Source: Muribaculaceae bacterium (GTDB taxonomy: Bacteria; Bacteroidota; Bacteroidia; Bacteroidales; Muribaculaceae). Taken from it: a stretch of 64,000 nt of DNA. This document shows, piece after piece, positions 13,930 to 24,700 of this stretch. The DNA is taken from assembly GCA_023663365.1 (NCBI GenBank), contig JAMPHP010000002.1:214677-278676 (forward strand), read 5' to 3'. The notes under the pieces were generated by a model, which worked only from the letters and a program-made list of their open reading frames with translations, had not been told where the DNA came from and ran no database searches. Position numbers and translations under genes: made by a program. Numbering within the stretch: the stretch's first letter is position 1; every line of letters begins with the position of its first letter.

Positions 13930-15945
13930 ATGAGTAAGATTAACATAGAAGGAATCGTCAAAGATATAAATGTTAGGACTACATATTTGACACCGTTGGT
14001 TGAAGCCGTATGTAATTCAATTGATGCTATTGGCTATGCCCAAAATGGCAAGATTGACATTGTTATCAAGCGAGCTCCTTTTTTACCAGAAACAACAACT
14101 CGTGCCACTGCCGATATAACAGCTATTGATATTATTGACAACGGAGTAGGGTTCAATGAAGAAAACCGCGAATCTTTTGACACCTATAAAAGTGGAATGA
14201 AAGCAGATATCGGTGGTAAAGGATTCGGTCGCTTTATGTACTTGAAATATTTCGATGATGTAACTATTGAAAGTATATACAAAGACAACGACGGAATAAA
14301 ACAACGAAGGTTTAGATTTGGGAAAAAGGATAATATCATTATTGACGAGACCGATGAGCCTTGTACAGAGAAGGAAACGGGAACAGTTCTTCATCTTGCA
14401 GGAGCCAAAAAGAATAAAATTACGGACAAGGGTATCGATGTTATAGCACGAAAACTCGTGGAAAAGCTTCTCGTTTTTTTTGTTGACAAGAAAAAAACTG
14501 CACCTATTATTACCATTAGGGAAGAGGACAATTCTGAACGAATTGTTCTAAACAGTTATATTGGGCCTGATAGTAACATTGTCTCTGTTGGAGAAGAAAA
14601 TATCGAAGTTGCATCTACCAAGACTGGTGAAATTTTTGAATTTCAAGTTCAAGTATACAAAATATACTATTCTTCTATTACAAGCCGTATTAGCCTCACC
14701 GCAAATAAGCGCGAAGTTACCGACACCCAATTACATCAATATATTCCAGAGTTCAAAGAGACTCTCTTTGAGGTCGCATCTGGTAAACAAAAAAATTATA
14801 CTGTCAAGGCTTATGTATTAGGACAATTTCTTGATGCCAACGTCTCTGTGGAGCGAGATGGTTTTAAAATATGTTCTGATAGACTTGGCGAAAAGGGAGA
14901 CGGAGAAATATTTTCTGATATTACAGAGGAGGATATCGAGCGAAAAGCTGCACAAGTTGTAAAAAAATTCTTTGCTGAAGAGGTAGGGAAGCGCTCTGAC
15001 GAAAAACGAGCAAAGGTGCTTAATTATATTAACTCATCTGCACCATGGCATAGGTCGATTGTCAACGACCTTGATATGGACTCGATGCCCATGGGGATTT
15101 CATCCTTTGACATTGAGATGAGATTACAGAAAGCGAAATTTAATCGAGAGCAGGAAATCCGTATCACAATGCATGAATTGCAAGGCGCAGTAGAAAAAAA
15201 TGAAGATGAATTGCAAGCGAAAGTAAAAGAACTTTCAGAAAAGATTTCTATTGCTACTAAAAATGACCTAGTCCATTACGTATGTAATCGAAAGACGGTC
15301 ATTGATATGTTCGATGCTTTGAGGAAACGTAGAGCCGATGATAGTGCACATTTAGAATCTGAAATACACAATCTTATATACCCTATGGGATTTAATTCAG
15401 AGCAATTGGATTATGAGAATCATAATCTTTGGATAATAGATGAGCGTTTATCTTTCTCCAAATTTACGGCATCTGATCAATCAAATTATTCTGATAGTAA
15501 TGATGCCCCCGATTTAGTGCATTTTTTTGATAATAGGATTATGTATCGAAACGGTGAAAATACAGTTGTCTCACCCATCTGTATTGTGGAATTTAAGCGT
15601 CCCAAAAGAACTAATTACACTGATTCTGAGAACCCTATTATTCAAGCATGTCGATATGCTAGAAAAATACAAGAGGGAAAATACGAACTACCGGATGGCA
15701 TTGAACCTATTAAGGCCGACAAACTTAATACTCCGGTCTATATTTATGTTGTATGCGACATTGTATCTAAAATAGAAGAATTTGCAGACAATGGGACTCT
15801 GACAAAATCACCTGATGGAGAAAGGTATTTTGGATATAATAAAAACTACAATGCGTATATTGAGGTTGTAAGTTATAAAAGTCTTATCGATCACGCAAAA
15901 ATGCGTAATGCTATTTTCTTTGAAAAGCTTAAAATCAACATCTAA
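13930..15945 (+). CDS. GHKL (Hsp90-like) ATPase with C-terminal PD-(D/E)XK-like domain
   Basis: This 671-residue protein has the GHKL ATP-binding fold at its N-terminus: LVEAVCNSIDAI (E25, N29, D32), IIDNGVGF (70-75) and GGKGFGRF (95-102). A middle helical and coiled-coil region (about 395-460) follows. The C-terminal domain contains CIVEFKRP (E554, K556) after an acidic LVHFFDN segment, matching a PD-(D/E)XK nuclease core. Similar ATPase-nuclease pairings occur in several bacterial defence systems, where ATP state gates nuclease activity; that role is inferred. It is the third gene of the cassette, 11 bases after the fusion gene, and is strikingly AT-rich, supporting foreign origin. The frame is complete. 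Confidence 0.8.
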   Translation: MSKINIEGIVKDINVRTTYLTPLVEAVCNSIDAIGYAQNGKIDIVIKRAPFLPETTTRATADITAIDIIDNGVGFNEENRESFDTYKSGMKADIGGKGFGRFMYLKYFDDVTIESIYKDNDGIKQRRFRFGKKDNIIIDETDEPCTEKETGTVLHLAGAKKNKITDKGIDVIARKLVEKLLVFFVDKKKTAPIITIREEDNSERIVLNSYIGPDSNIVSVGEENIEVASTKTGEIFEFQVQVYKIYYSSITSRISLTANKREVTDTQLHQYIPEFKETLFEVASGKQKNYTVKAYVLGQFLDANVSVERDGFKICSDRLGEKGDGEIFSDITEEDIERKAAQVVKKFFAEEVGKRSDEKRAKVLNYINSSAPWHRSIVNDLDMDSMPMGISSFDIEMRLQKAKFNREQEIRITMHELQGAVEKNEDELQAKVKELSEKISIATKNDLVHYVCNRKTVIDMFDALRKRRADDSAHLESEIHNLIYPMGFNSEQLDYENHNLWIIDERLSFSKFTASDQSNYSDSNDAPDLVHFFDNRIMYRNGENTVVSPICIVEFKRPKRTNYTDSENPIIQACRYARKIQEGKYELPDGIEPIKADKLNTPVYIYVVCDIVSKIEEFADNGTLTKSPDGERYFGYNKNYNAYIEVVSYKSLIDHAKMRNAIFFEKLKINI

Positions 15946-15952
15946 ATTAGCT

Positions 15953-16255
15953 ATGACTGACACTACAAATGACATTTTTGAAATCATTCCACAATCTGAA
16001 TATGATGCGCTCATCTGCCGTATTGACAACCTATGGACGCAGGCAAAGAACCGTGCGGTCGAGGCGGTCAACACTGAATTGCTTGATGCTAACTGGCGGA
16101 CATGGCAGTATATTGTAGAGTTCGAGCAAAAGGGTCAGATTCGTGCTGAGTATGCAAATTCCTTATAACTCGTCTGGCAAAAGATTTGACCGTGAGGCGA
16201 GGCCGAGGATTCAGGCGCTCTAACCTCATATATGAGTAAGTTTAACATGTTTTTA
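15953..16255 (+). pseudogene. yhcG/DUF1016 remnant (truncated, frameshifted)
   Basis: The ATG at 15953, 7 bases after the GHKL stop, opens a 71-codon frame matching the N-terminal domain of YhcG-type proteins (IDNLWTQAKNRAVEAVNTE, then NWRTWQYIVEFEQKGQI). It stops at 16168. The next conserved segment continues in another frame as RLAKDLTVRRGRGFRRSNL, and a third frame gives LSWSHYFE, also a DUF1016 landmark. At least two frameshifts and loss of the C-terminal nuclease half show a decayed gene. Intact YhcG proteins are PD-(D/E)XK nucleases often found beside restriction systems, so this may be a lost fourth gene of the cassette. Confidence 0.75.
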
Positions 16256-16574
16256 TCATGGAGCCATTATTTTGAAGATGAATGAGGAGGCAACCTGTCA
16301 GAATTTCCGACAGGTTCAGTTGTTCGGAAAATCCGAACAACTCCTGGTATGGTTGCGTGAAACGTGGCGCAACTTGTAAGAAATTCTTACTGGTTCGATG
16401 GCTTGGTGGCGATAGCCTATCTCGACACTATAAAAGCTCTAAATGCAAAAGCGAAAGGAAAGGGCAAGAGTTCCGAAAAATAATGGGCGGAGCCGCCTGT
16501 TGAGGTTCGAGAGGAGGGTGAACGGCGGACTTCGGTTGACACCTTTTGCACGTAATATGCACGTAGAATAAAAT
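16256..16574. other. Gene-remnant region between yhcG fragment and tRNA-Leu
   Basis: Short out-of-frame pieces look coding: one frame reads MNEEATCQNFRQVQLFGK near 16279-16330, reminiscent of the start of RhuM-type virulence proteins, and another ends LVAIAYLDTIKALNAKAKG before a stop near 16484. A perfect 10-bp inverted repeat (16319-16341) and a GCACGTA direct repeat (about 16548-16565) are present. No intact gene is supported. Confidence 0.45.
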
Positions 16575-16619
16575 GAAAGCGAGATAACTGTTGAAGATTC
16601 AATTAGTTATCTCGCTTTC
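16575..16619 (-). terminator. Hairpin at the 3' end of tRNA-Leu
   Basis: Perfect 15-bp arms (16575-16589 and 16605-16619, core GCGAGATAACT) lie 4 bases beyond the tRNA 3' end, followed on the minus strand by a T-rich ATTTTATTC. It reads as the rho-independent terminator of the tRNA. It also marks the edge of the accessory island. Confidence 0.7.
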
Positions 16620-16623
16620 GAGG

Positions 16624-16704
16624 TGCCCAGAACAGGACTCGAACCTGCACGCCTTGCAGCACTCGCACCTGAAACGAGCGCGTCTACCATTCCGCCACCT
16701 GGGC
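16624..16704 (-). tRNA. tRNA-Leu (CAG)
   Basis: Read on the minus strand, the sequence starts GCCCAGGTGGCGGAATGG, has the anticodon loop TTCAGGT (anticodon CAG), a long variable arm as in leucine tRNAs, the TTCGAGTCC T-arm and an acceptor end CTGGGC plus discriminator A. The next bases are CCT, so the full CCA is not encoded. Its 3' end faces the accessory island, the usual orientation for integration at a tRNA gene. Confidence 0.93.
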
Positions 16705-16834
16705 TTTTGCGATGCAAAGTTAGTGATTTTTTTTGAGAACGGTGCACTGCGGTGCGCTTTTTTTTGTTATTTTTGTTGGAGATTTGGCGATTTTTTCCGC
16801 CAATCTTTATTAGTTGCTTAATTTATAGTGTGAT

Positions 16835-17287
16835 ATGAGTATTCTGAAAGATGGTGTGTCGGTGGCTATGTGCAGCGATCACGCCGGATATGAGCTTAAA
16901 TGTATCATCGAGGGCTATCTCGATGCCAACGGTGTGGCTTTTGAGGATTTTGGCACGCATAGTGCCGAGAGTTGCGACTACGCCGATTTCGCACATCCGT
17001 GCGCCTCGGCCGTGGAGGAGGGCCGCTGCTATCCCGGCATCGCCATGTGCGGCTCGGGCAATGGCATTGCCATGACTCTCAACAAGCATCAGGGTATTCG
17101 CGCCGCCCTGTGCTGGACTCCCGAGCTTGCCCGCCTTGCCCGCGCCCACAATGATGCCAATGTGCTGGTGCTTCCGGCGCGTTTTATCGCTCCTGAGCTT
17201 GCGCTCGAGATTGTGGATGTGTTTCTGTCCACGGCGTTCGAGGGCGGCCGCCACGAGCGCCGTATCGAGAAAATTCCCGTGCACTGA
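16835..17287 (+). CDS. rpiB: Ribose-5-phosphate isomerase B
   Basis: The 150-residue protein belongs to the RpiB/LacAB isomerase family: SDHAGYELK near the N-terminus, an AMCGSGNGIAMTLNK phosphate-binding loop containing the catalytic cysteine, and RAALCWTPELARLARAHNDANVL with the conserved histidine and asparagine. It interconverts ribose-5-phosphate and ribulose-5-phosphate in the non-oxidative pentose phosphate pathway, in the cytosol. Length and motif order are normal. It is transcribed away from the tRNA-Leu and converges on lepA, from which it is separated by a GC-rich hairpin. This is the first clearly chromosomal gene after the island. Confidence 0.95.
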   Translation: MSILKDGVSVAMCSDHAGYELKCIIEGYLDANGVAFEDFGTHSAESCDYADFAHPCASAVEEGRCYPGIAMCGSGNGIAMTLNKHQGIRAALCWTPELARLARAHNDANVLVLPARFIAPELALEIVDVFLSTAFEGGRHERRIEKIPVH

Positions 17288-17312
17288 GCGGCACGGACTT
17301 GTTTACTATACA

Positions 17313-17355
17313 ACGCGTAGCGCGGTGCCGGCGATGCCGGTGCCGCGCTACGCGT
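17313..17355. terminator. Bidirectional hairpin between rpiB and lepA
   Basis: Perfect 13-bp arms (17313-17325 and 17343-17355, ACGCGTAGCGCGG and its complement) flank a loop with its own GCCGG repeats. It sits between two converging genes. There is no U-tract, so it may act by hairpin stability alone. Confidence 0.5.
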
Positions 17356-17382
17356 ATACGACGGTGTATGCCGGGGGGCCTG

Positions 17383-19170
<1,788 letters not shown>

Positions 19171-19187
19171 TCAATGGAAAATTTGTG

Positions 19188-19219
19188 CAAAAATACGAAT
19201 AAGTAGGGGTAATGCCAAA
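19188..19219 (-). promoter_or_regulatory. lepA promoter
   Basis: On the minus strand TTTG (19216-19219), 20 nt, TATTTTTG (19188-19195). The start site is predicted near 19181, leaving a leader of about ten bases before the ATG at 19170. Confidence 0.6.
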
Positions 19220-19309
19220 TCCTGTCGGTGCTTACTGCCGCTGTTTATGAGTTTTTAAGCAACTGAAAAATCTGAAATACGAAAAAAATAGCTTATCTTT
19301 GCCGCCGAC

Positions 19310-19975
19310 ATGGATAAAATCATAGAATATAAAGGCGTGGAAATTCTGCGCAACGAGCACATCGCGCTGCGCGATGTCGACTTCGAGGTGTCGGAAGGCG
19401 AGTTCGTGTACTTGCTCGGGCGTGTAGGCAGCGGCAAGACTTCGCTGCTCAAGTCGCTCTACGCCGAGGTGCCCGTGGCCCGCGGCGAAGCCCGCATCTT
19501 CGACTACGACCTCACGGCCATCAAGGCGCGCGACATTCCATTCCTGCGCCGCCGCGTAGGCATCGTCTTCCAGGACTTCCAGCTACTGCCCGACCGCACC
19601 GCCTTTGCCAACCTCGACTTCGTGCTCGAGGCCACAGGATGGCACGACAAAGCTGCCCGCGAGGCGCGTATCGACGAAGTCCTCAGGCAAGTAGGCATGG
19701 CCACGAAAGCATTCAAGATGCCGCACCAGCTATCGGGTGGCGAGCAACAGCGAATAGTCATAGCACGCGCCTTGCTCAACAAGCCCGGCCTTATCCTTGC
19801 CGACGAGCCCACCGGCAACCTCGACCCCGAGACGGGCGAGCAGATTATGGCACATCTCTACGATGTGGCACGCAGCTCCGGCGCAGCCGTTGTGGTGGCA
19901 ACTCACAACCACGGCTTCACCCGCCGCTTCCCCGGCCGCGTGCTCCGATGCGAGCGCAAGCTCCTGCTCGAGTAG
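19310..19975 (+). CDS. ftsE: FtsE-like ABC transporter ATP-binding protein
   Basis: The 221-residue ABC ATPase has Walker [10 protein letters not shown], a Q-loop ([18 protein letters not shown]), signature LSGGEQQR, Walker [13 protein letters not shown] and an H-loop THNHG. The DRTAFANL segment after the Q-loop and the short length are typical of FtsE, the ATPase of the FtsEX complex that regulates cell-wall hydrolases at the division septum; no FtsX is adjacent here. A LolD-type transporter is the main alternative. A TATCTTTG -7 box at 19294-19301 sits 8 nt before the ATG, predicting a very short leader. trxA follows 75 bases later. Confidence 0.8.
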   Translation: MDKIIEYKGVEILRNEHIALRDVDFEVSEGEFVYLLGRVGSGKTSLLKSLYAEVPVARGEARIFDYDLTAIKARDIPFLRRRVGIVFQDFQLLPDRTAFANLDFVLEATGWHDKAAREARIDEVLRQVGMATKAFKMPHQLSGGEQQRIVIARALLNKPGLILADEPTGNLDPETGEQIMAHLYDVARSSGAAVVVATHNHGFTRRFPGRVLRCERKLLLE

Positions 19976-20050
19976 ACGCACCGAACCTTTGGCACGCTCT
20001 TTGCGTTAGACTTGATAGAACGACAATATTAACATCTAACATATAACGCT

Positions 20051-20368
20051 ATGAGCGATTTCAACAAATTCATTCAGGAAGACAAACCCACTCTCGTCGA
20101 CTTCTTCGCCACCTGGTGCGGCCCCTGCCGCATGCAAGCCCCCATTCTCGAGGATGTGAAGAAGCGTGTCGGCGACCGTGCCAACGTACTCAAGGTCGAC
20201 ATCGACCAGAACCAGGAGCTGGCCGCACAGTACAATGTACGCTCCGTGCCTACACTTATCATGTTCAAGAACGGTGAAGCCGTGTGGCGCGCAGTAGGCG
20301 TGCAGCAGGCCGACCTCCTCGAGCAGAAAATCTACGACCATCAGGCCACCAAGAGCGACGAGCTCTGA
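20051..20368 (+). CDS. trxA: Thioredoxin
   Basis: This is a single thioredoxin domain of 105 residues with the active site FFATWCGPCRM, the buried aspartate in TLVDFF and the cis-proline VRSVPTLIMF. There is no signal peptide, so it works in the cytosol as a general disulfide reductase supplied by thioredoxin reductase (not in this window). It follows the FtsE-like gene on the same strand and is followed by the broken PepSY-like gene. The C-terminus ends in a slightly longer hydrophilic tail than E. coli TrxA. Family and role are secure. Confidence 0.93.
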   Translation: MSDFNKFIQEDKPTLVDFFATWCGPCRMQAPILEDVKKRVGDRANVLKVDIDQNQELAAQYNVRSVPTLIMFKNGEAVWRAVGVQQADLLEQKIYDHQATKSDEL

Positions 20369-20394
20369 CCTGACCGCCAAAATTCAAGTATACA

Positions 20395-20855
20395 ATGAAA
20401 ACTTCTCTCCGCACCTTAGTGTGCGCATTGGTGGTATTCATCACCGGCGCGCTGAGTGCCGCGGCGCTGCCTCTGGACAAATACACCCTCGAGCGTGACC
20501 AACTGCCCGAGCAGGCCCGCGAGTTCCTCAACACCTACTTTCCCAAGGCCAAGGTAGGCATGATAAAGGTGGATAAGCCCTGCTCAAAAAGACCGACTAC
20601 GACGTAAAGCTCGTCAACGGCACCAAGATTGAGTTCAACAACTCAGGCGCATGGACTTCTGTCGACTGCAAGACAAAAGCCGTGCCCGAAAAACTGATTA
20701 TCAAACCCATCCGCCGCTATCTCAACGATAACTTCAGCGGCCAGACCGTGGTGAAAATCGAAAAGAAAGCCACTGCTTTTGAAGTAGAGCTCGCCGACGG
20801 CGTCGAAATCAAATTCGACCGTCTCGGCAACTTCAAGAGCATCGACATGGACTGA
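20395..20855 (+). pseudogene. PepSY-like (DUF2874-type) secreted protein, single-base frameshift
   Basis: The frame opens with a signal peptide (MKTSLRTLVCALVVF, then cleavage after the ALSAAA region) and a PepSY-like segment with LPEQAREFLNTYFPKAKV. At about 20577 the frame shifts: the reading after GTGGATAAG fits the family (LLKKTDYDVKLVNGTKIEF) only if one G is restored. From there the open frame runs to TGA at 20853-20855 with two PepSY-like repeats ending FKSIDMD. The restored product is about 153 residues, normal for this periplasmic family, which resembles beta-lactamase-inhibitor folds and has no known substrate. A sequencing error is a real alternative to a true mutation. Confidence 0.8.
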
Positions 20856-20877
20856 TAGACATTACTCTCAATGGCCA

Positions 20878-20918
20878 CGCGGCTTCCGGGCAATAGCTCT
20901 CGGAAGCCGCGCGTTTTA
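20878..20918 (+). terminator. Rho-independent terminator after the PepSY-like gene
   Basis: 11-bp arms CGCGGCTTCCG (20878-20888) and complement (20901-20911) are followed by CGTTTTATA. It lies 22 bases after the stop of the restored frame. Confidence 0.75.
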
Positions 20919-20968
20919 TATCCGTTGGTGAATAATTCATACACCCAATAGAAATTTATCGAAAAAAT

Positions 20969-20999
20969 TTTGTTTCTGATATCAGAATTAGTATCTTTG
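20969..20999 (+). promoter_or_regulatory. hicAB promoter with embedded 14-bp palindrome
   Basis: TTTG (20969-20972), 19 nt, TATCTTTG (20992-20999) is a consensus promoter. The spacer contains the perfect palindrome TTCTGATATCAGAA (20974-20987), an ideal operator position for autorepression by the HicB antitoxin (inference). Confidence 0.7.
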
Positions 21000-21039
21000 C
21001 ATCGATGAAATTTTTTTTGAACGATAAAACTTTTTTTCA

Positions 21040-21291
21040 ATGAGTAAAATTCAGAAACTAGTCGAAAGGCTACTCAAGCTACCCAAAGATTTTAATTATG
21101 AGGAAGCAAAAGTATTATTAACACATTTAGGATTTAAAGAGAGAAATAAAGGTAAGACTTCGGGCTCAAGAGTAGAGTTTACCTTGGCTGAAAAATCTAT
21201 TCAGCTACACAGGCCACATCCCGACGGTACTTTGAAGCACTATCAGCTAAAGCAGCTTATTGAAGCGCTGAGAGATTTAAACCTAATATGA
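21040..21291 (+). CDS. hicA: HicA-family mRNA-interferase toxin
   Basis: The 83-residue protein has the HicA double-stranded-RNA-binding-like fold: a helix (KLPKDFNYEEAKVLLTHLGF), then basic GKTSGSRVEFTL and the catalytic-histidine region IQLHRPHPDGTLKHYQLKQL. HicA toxins cleave mRNA independently of ribosomes until bound by HicB. The length is typical of the family. It is followed 9 bases later by the HicB gene, the standard toxin-first order, and preceded by a consensus promoter with a palindromic operator candidate. The assignment rests on motif pattern plus the partner gene. Confidence 0.85.
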   Translation: MSKIQKLVERLLKLPKDFNYEEAKVLLTHLGFKERNKGKTSGSRVEFTLAEKSIQLHRPHPDGTLKHYQLKQLIEALRDLNLI

Positions 21292-21300
21292 CTATCGAAT

Positions 21301-21645
21301 ATGGGATTTATGAAGTATAAGGGTTATTCGGGCTCGGTTGAGTTCAGCCCTGAAGATAATTGTTTTTTCGGCAAAGTACAGGGCATCAAGGGCACCTTGA
21401 TTTCCTACGAAGGTACTTCTGTCGATGAAATAAGGCAGGATTTTGAGCAAGCTGTCGACTACTATCTCGAAAGCTGCCAAGAGCGTGGCATTGAGCCTGC
21501 AAAGCCCTACAGCGGCAAACTGCTTATACGTATGCCCTCCGACCTACATTCGCAAGTAGCCGAGGCCGCGGCCAAAGCCGGCACTACGATCAACGAATTT
21601 ATCAACTCTGCACTCCGGCACGAAATCCGCATCGAAGGTGCCTGA
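21301..21645 (+). CDS. hicB: HicB-family antitoxin
   Basis: The 114-residue protein has an N-terminal degenerate RNase-H-like HicB domain (YSGSVEFSPEDNCFFGKVQGI, then GTSVDEIRQDFEQAVDYYLE). A C-terminal ribbon-helix-helix segment follows (GKLLIRMPSDLHSQVAEAAA, then GTTINEFINSALRHE). The first part neutralises HicA and the second binds DNA for autoregulation; a palindrome lies in the promoter at 20974-20987. The ATG at 21301 is used; a second Met at codon 4 is possible. It lies 9 bases after hicA and ends before a strong hairpin shared with the convergent cobalamin operon. Confidence 0.88.
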   Translation: MGFMKYKGYSGSVEFSPEDNCFFGKVQGIKGTLISYEGTSVDEIRQDFEQAVDYYLESCQERGIEPAKPYSGKLLIRMPSDLHSQVAEAAAKAGTTINEFINSALRHEIRIEGA

Positions 21646-21679
21646 TTTCAGACATCCGAAGCTTAAGCTCCCTTGACAA

Positions 21680-21733
21680 AATCGAAACAGGAGGCAAACG
21701 CCCTGCATCGGGTGTTTGTCTCCTGTTTCGATT
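21680..21733. terminator. Bidirectional terminator between hicB and the cobalamin operon
   Basis: Perfect 14-bp outer arms (21680-21693 and 21720-21733, core CGAAACAGGAG) continue into an inner GCAAAC/GTTTG stem around a CCC-TGCATC-GGG tip. Converging genes end on both sides, so it should serve both. Confidence 0.75.
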
Positions 21734-21745
21734 AGGCGCCTGCCT

Positions 21746-24700
21746 TTATTTTTTAATCAGGCGGAGCGAGGTGGCGTCGGGAAGCACCACGAAGTAAACG
21801 CCGGCGGGGAGAGCCGACACATCGACACTCTCTCCGGGGCGAAGAGTTTCGGCAAAGAGAAGCGCGCCACCGGTAGAGTAAAGGGTCACATGGGTGGGCT
21901 CGGCGATGTTGAGCGAGAAGCTGTAGGTGGCCGGATTGGGGTAAAGAGCGAGCACGGGAGCTGCCTCCAATTGGTCCACACCCGAAGTGATGTCGAGCTT
22001 CACCACGGCTTTGTGCCAGGTGTTGGGATTTTCCGGAGTGAAGGTATTGCCTGCCGGCGCGGCTTTTTGAGTTGCGCGTTTTACCTGGCCTTCCACTTCG
22101 ATAGCCAAACCATCGATGAATTCTGCATCTTGGTCGAGTTCGACCGACAGCAGGCCATCGCTTATGGTGCAATTATACCCCTCGGGAAGCTCTGCCGATG
22201 AAGAAGCTTTCCGATAGCTCATAGTGTAGAATTCAGTCATGCCGGGGAGGACGAATACCTCGCTCAGGTCAAGCACACCTCTTCGGGTGTCACGGTCGAT
22301 ATGGAGCCTGTTCTCCTCGCACACTATAGGGGCAGCTACAGAGTTGTAGGTCGAGGTGTGGAGCACGGGCAGAGTCAACGTGGTAGTGACATCGCCCAGT
22401 TTACCCTCGATAGTGAGGCGGTACTCGCGCCAGTCATCCTTGACCAGTCGGTTGCGGAGCCGGTTTCCTTCGATGTAGAATTTGTCGTCGTATCCGTCGG
22501 GCTCGACAGCAGCAATGCTCATCTCCACCCTCTTCTTATAAGCCACTTTTCCGTCGAGGAACGATGCGTTGAATATTTCCGTATCAGCAAACATTTTAGA
22601 GGCAAGCTCTTCTTGAGTCATCCGTGAGTCTTCAATCACGAGATAGTTGTTGAAGCGCTTGACTTCGGGCAAGTCGATTACGGTAAGTTCAAAGGTTGTT
22701 GAAAGCGAGGGGTCTGTATCGGAAGTAATGGTAAACACTGTTTTGCCGGGCTTAAGGGTGTGAAAAAAGCCGTTCTTTTCCACCTCAGCCACCGAAGGGT
22801 CGGAACTTGTCCATGTATACGTGTCGTAGATAAAGCGGTTGGCCGTGCTGCCGTTGAGGGTCGAACCTGCCTGCGTGGTGCTCTGCACCTGGAACCACAG
22901 GCGCTCACCCACGAGAGCCGTGCCAGCCAGGTCGCTTACCGAGCCGGTATTTCCTTCGCGGGTCACGATCACGCCGCCAAGCTCCACCACCTCTACGTCG
23001 AACACATCTTCGGGCGCAAGGTCGGTGGCGCTGAAGTGTATTTTGGTAGCTCCGACTTTTTTGGCCGTGAACAAGCCGTTTTGGTCGATCGTACCGACAC
23101 TCTCATCCTCAACGCTCCAGCGCGCTGTAGCATCGCGCATCACACGACCGTTGTGGAAAGCGAAGCCCTCATATCGGCAAGTCTTTCCCTGCGCTACCTG
23201 CAGCTGTGTGATACCGGCATAGTTGATATAGTAATCGCCGGGGGCCTCTTGATTGAAGTCGGGGCGTGTGGCGGAGAAGCCGCCCACCTCTGTCGACGAC
23301 TCTCCGAGCCATCCGCAAGCCTGATTTACGGAGTTGTAAATCTTGACGAAGTCTATGCGGTCAAGATCCACATAGTTGCCATTTTCATCCACGGCCCAGC
23401 TAATGTCGAAGCCATCTGCCACCGAGCCTTTTTCGTCGGCAAAGTATGGATTGCGCGCGTCCGACAGCTCGCCTGTGGTAGCATGATTGTCGCAATACCC
23501 GAAGGCGAGCGGGCGGTAGCACTCGATGTACGATGGCACGGTGAGGTCGTAGACGGCATTGATGTGTGTTCCGGTGAGGGCAAGCTTATTGTCGACGAGC
23601 TTCACATCGGTGTAGAGATAAGGGTCGGGGAAGTAGTTCTGCGCGTGAAATCTGTTTGAAGGCACAGCGCCGTTCAGTCCGTCGGAAGCCTCGTAGGGGA
23701 TATAGTAGCGGGTGCTGTAGCCGAGATCCTCGTATGTGAAGGTCACATTGCGGCGCGATGTGTTGAACCAGTAGTTGGAGCCGGCCAATTCATACCACGT
23801 GTCGTCGGGGAGGCCATTGCCATTGTCGTCGCGCATCACCATCACTGCACCGGGCTCGCTCCAGTAGCCTTTCGCGGCTGCTTCAAAAGCATTTCCGCTG
23901 ATGGTGAAATCCACTCCGTAGGGGTTGCGGGGGTCGTTGTAGATAGGGGCGTCGAAGCCGACTATCACATAGCCGCCAAAGCCACCAAGCGAAATCATGC
24001 CGGTAGTAGCGGGTACCGAGCCGGTGCCGCCGGTGCCACCTGAGCCAATGAGCACATCGGCTTTGGTGAAACTGGCCGTATTGACAAACTGACCCGGAGC
24101 AGGCACGAACTCAAATACTTTGGAGATATTGGGATTGTCGCGCAATACCATTGTGACCGTCGCTTCCGATGCCTCGAGCACATTATCCTCAGCATCAAGG
24201 AGGCTTGCCCTGTAGCAGAAAGTGTCGGTGCTCCAGTTCTCGAGGTTCTCCACTCCGGCAGGCGTGTAGATTATATGCGGACGGACACGGCCGTAGTTGT
24301 CGGCAAGCTCACAGAGCTCCACCGTGCCGTGGCTCGGCTGCTGCACAATAGTTATCACGGAGTGTGTGCCGGAAGAGAAGTAGAAATCGTTCGACATCAC
24401 GTTGAGAGTATCGGGCAGAGGCTTTCTGAGCCAATGTGCTTCATCGTCGGCGGCTTTGATCAGGTATAAGTCCACGTCGATTGAGCTCTCAGCCCGCACA
24501 CCGTTTCGCTCGATCCAGGCAGTGAGCTTATCCTTGCCGCTTACACCGTTGATTTTCACGATGCCGCGGGCATAGTTCGACGTGCCCGAGGAGTACACCT
24601 CGCAGTCGACCGCCGATATGAGCTCGGTGTTGGTGTAGTCGAAGCCCCATGTGATGCCATTTTCCTCCCATATCGAAGGGTCGCCCCAGCCGGCGGGAAT

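Noticed and set aside
16282..16503. 73-codon ORF near the tRNA-Leu
   Set aside because: Composition and frame do not match the coding-looking remnants in the other frames; no start signals.
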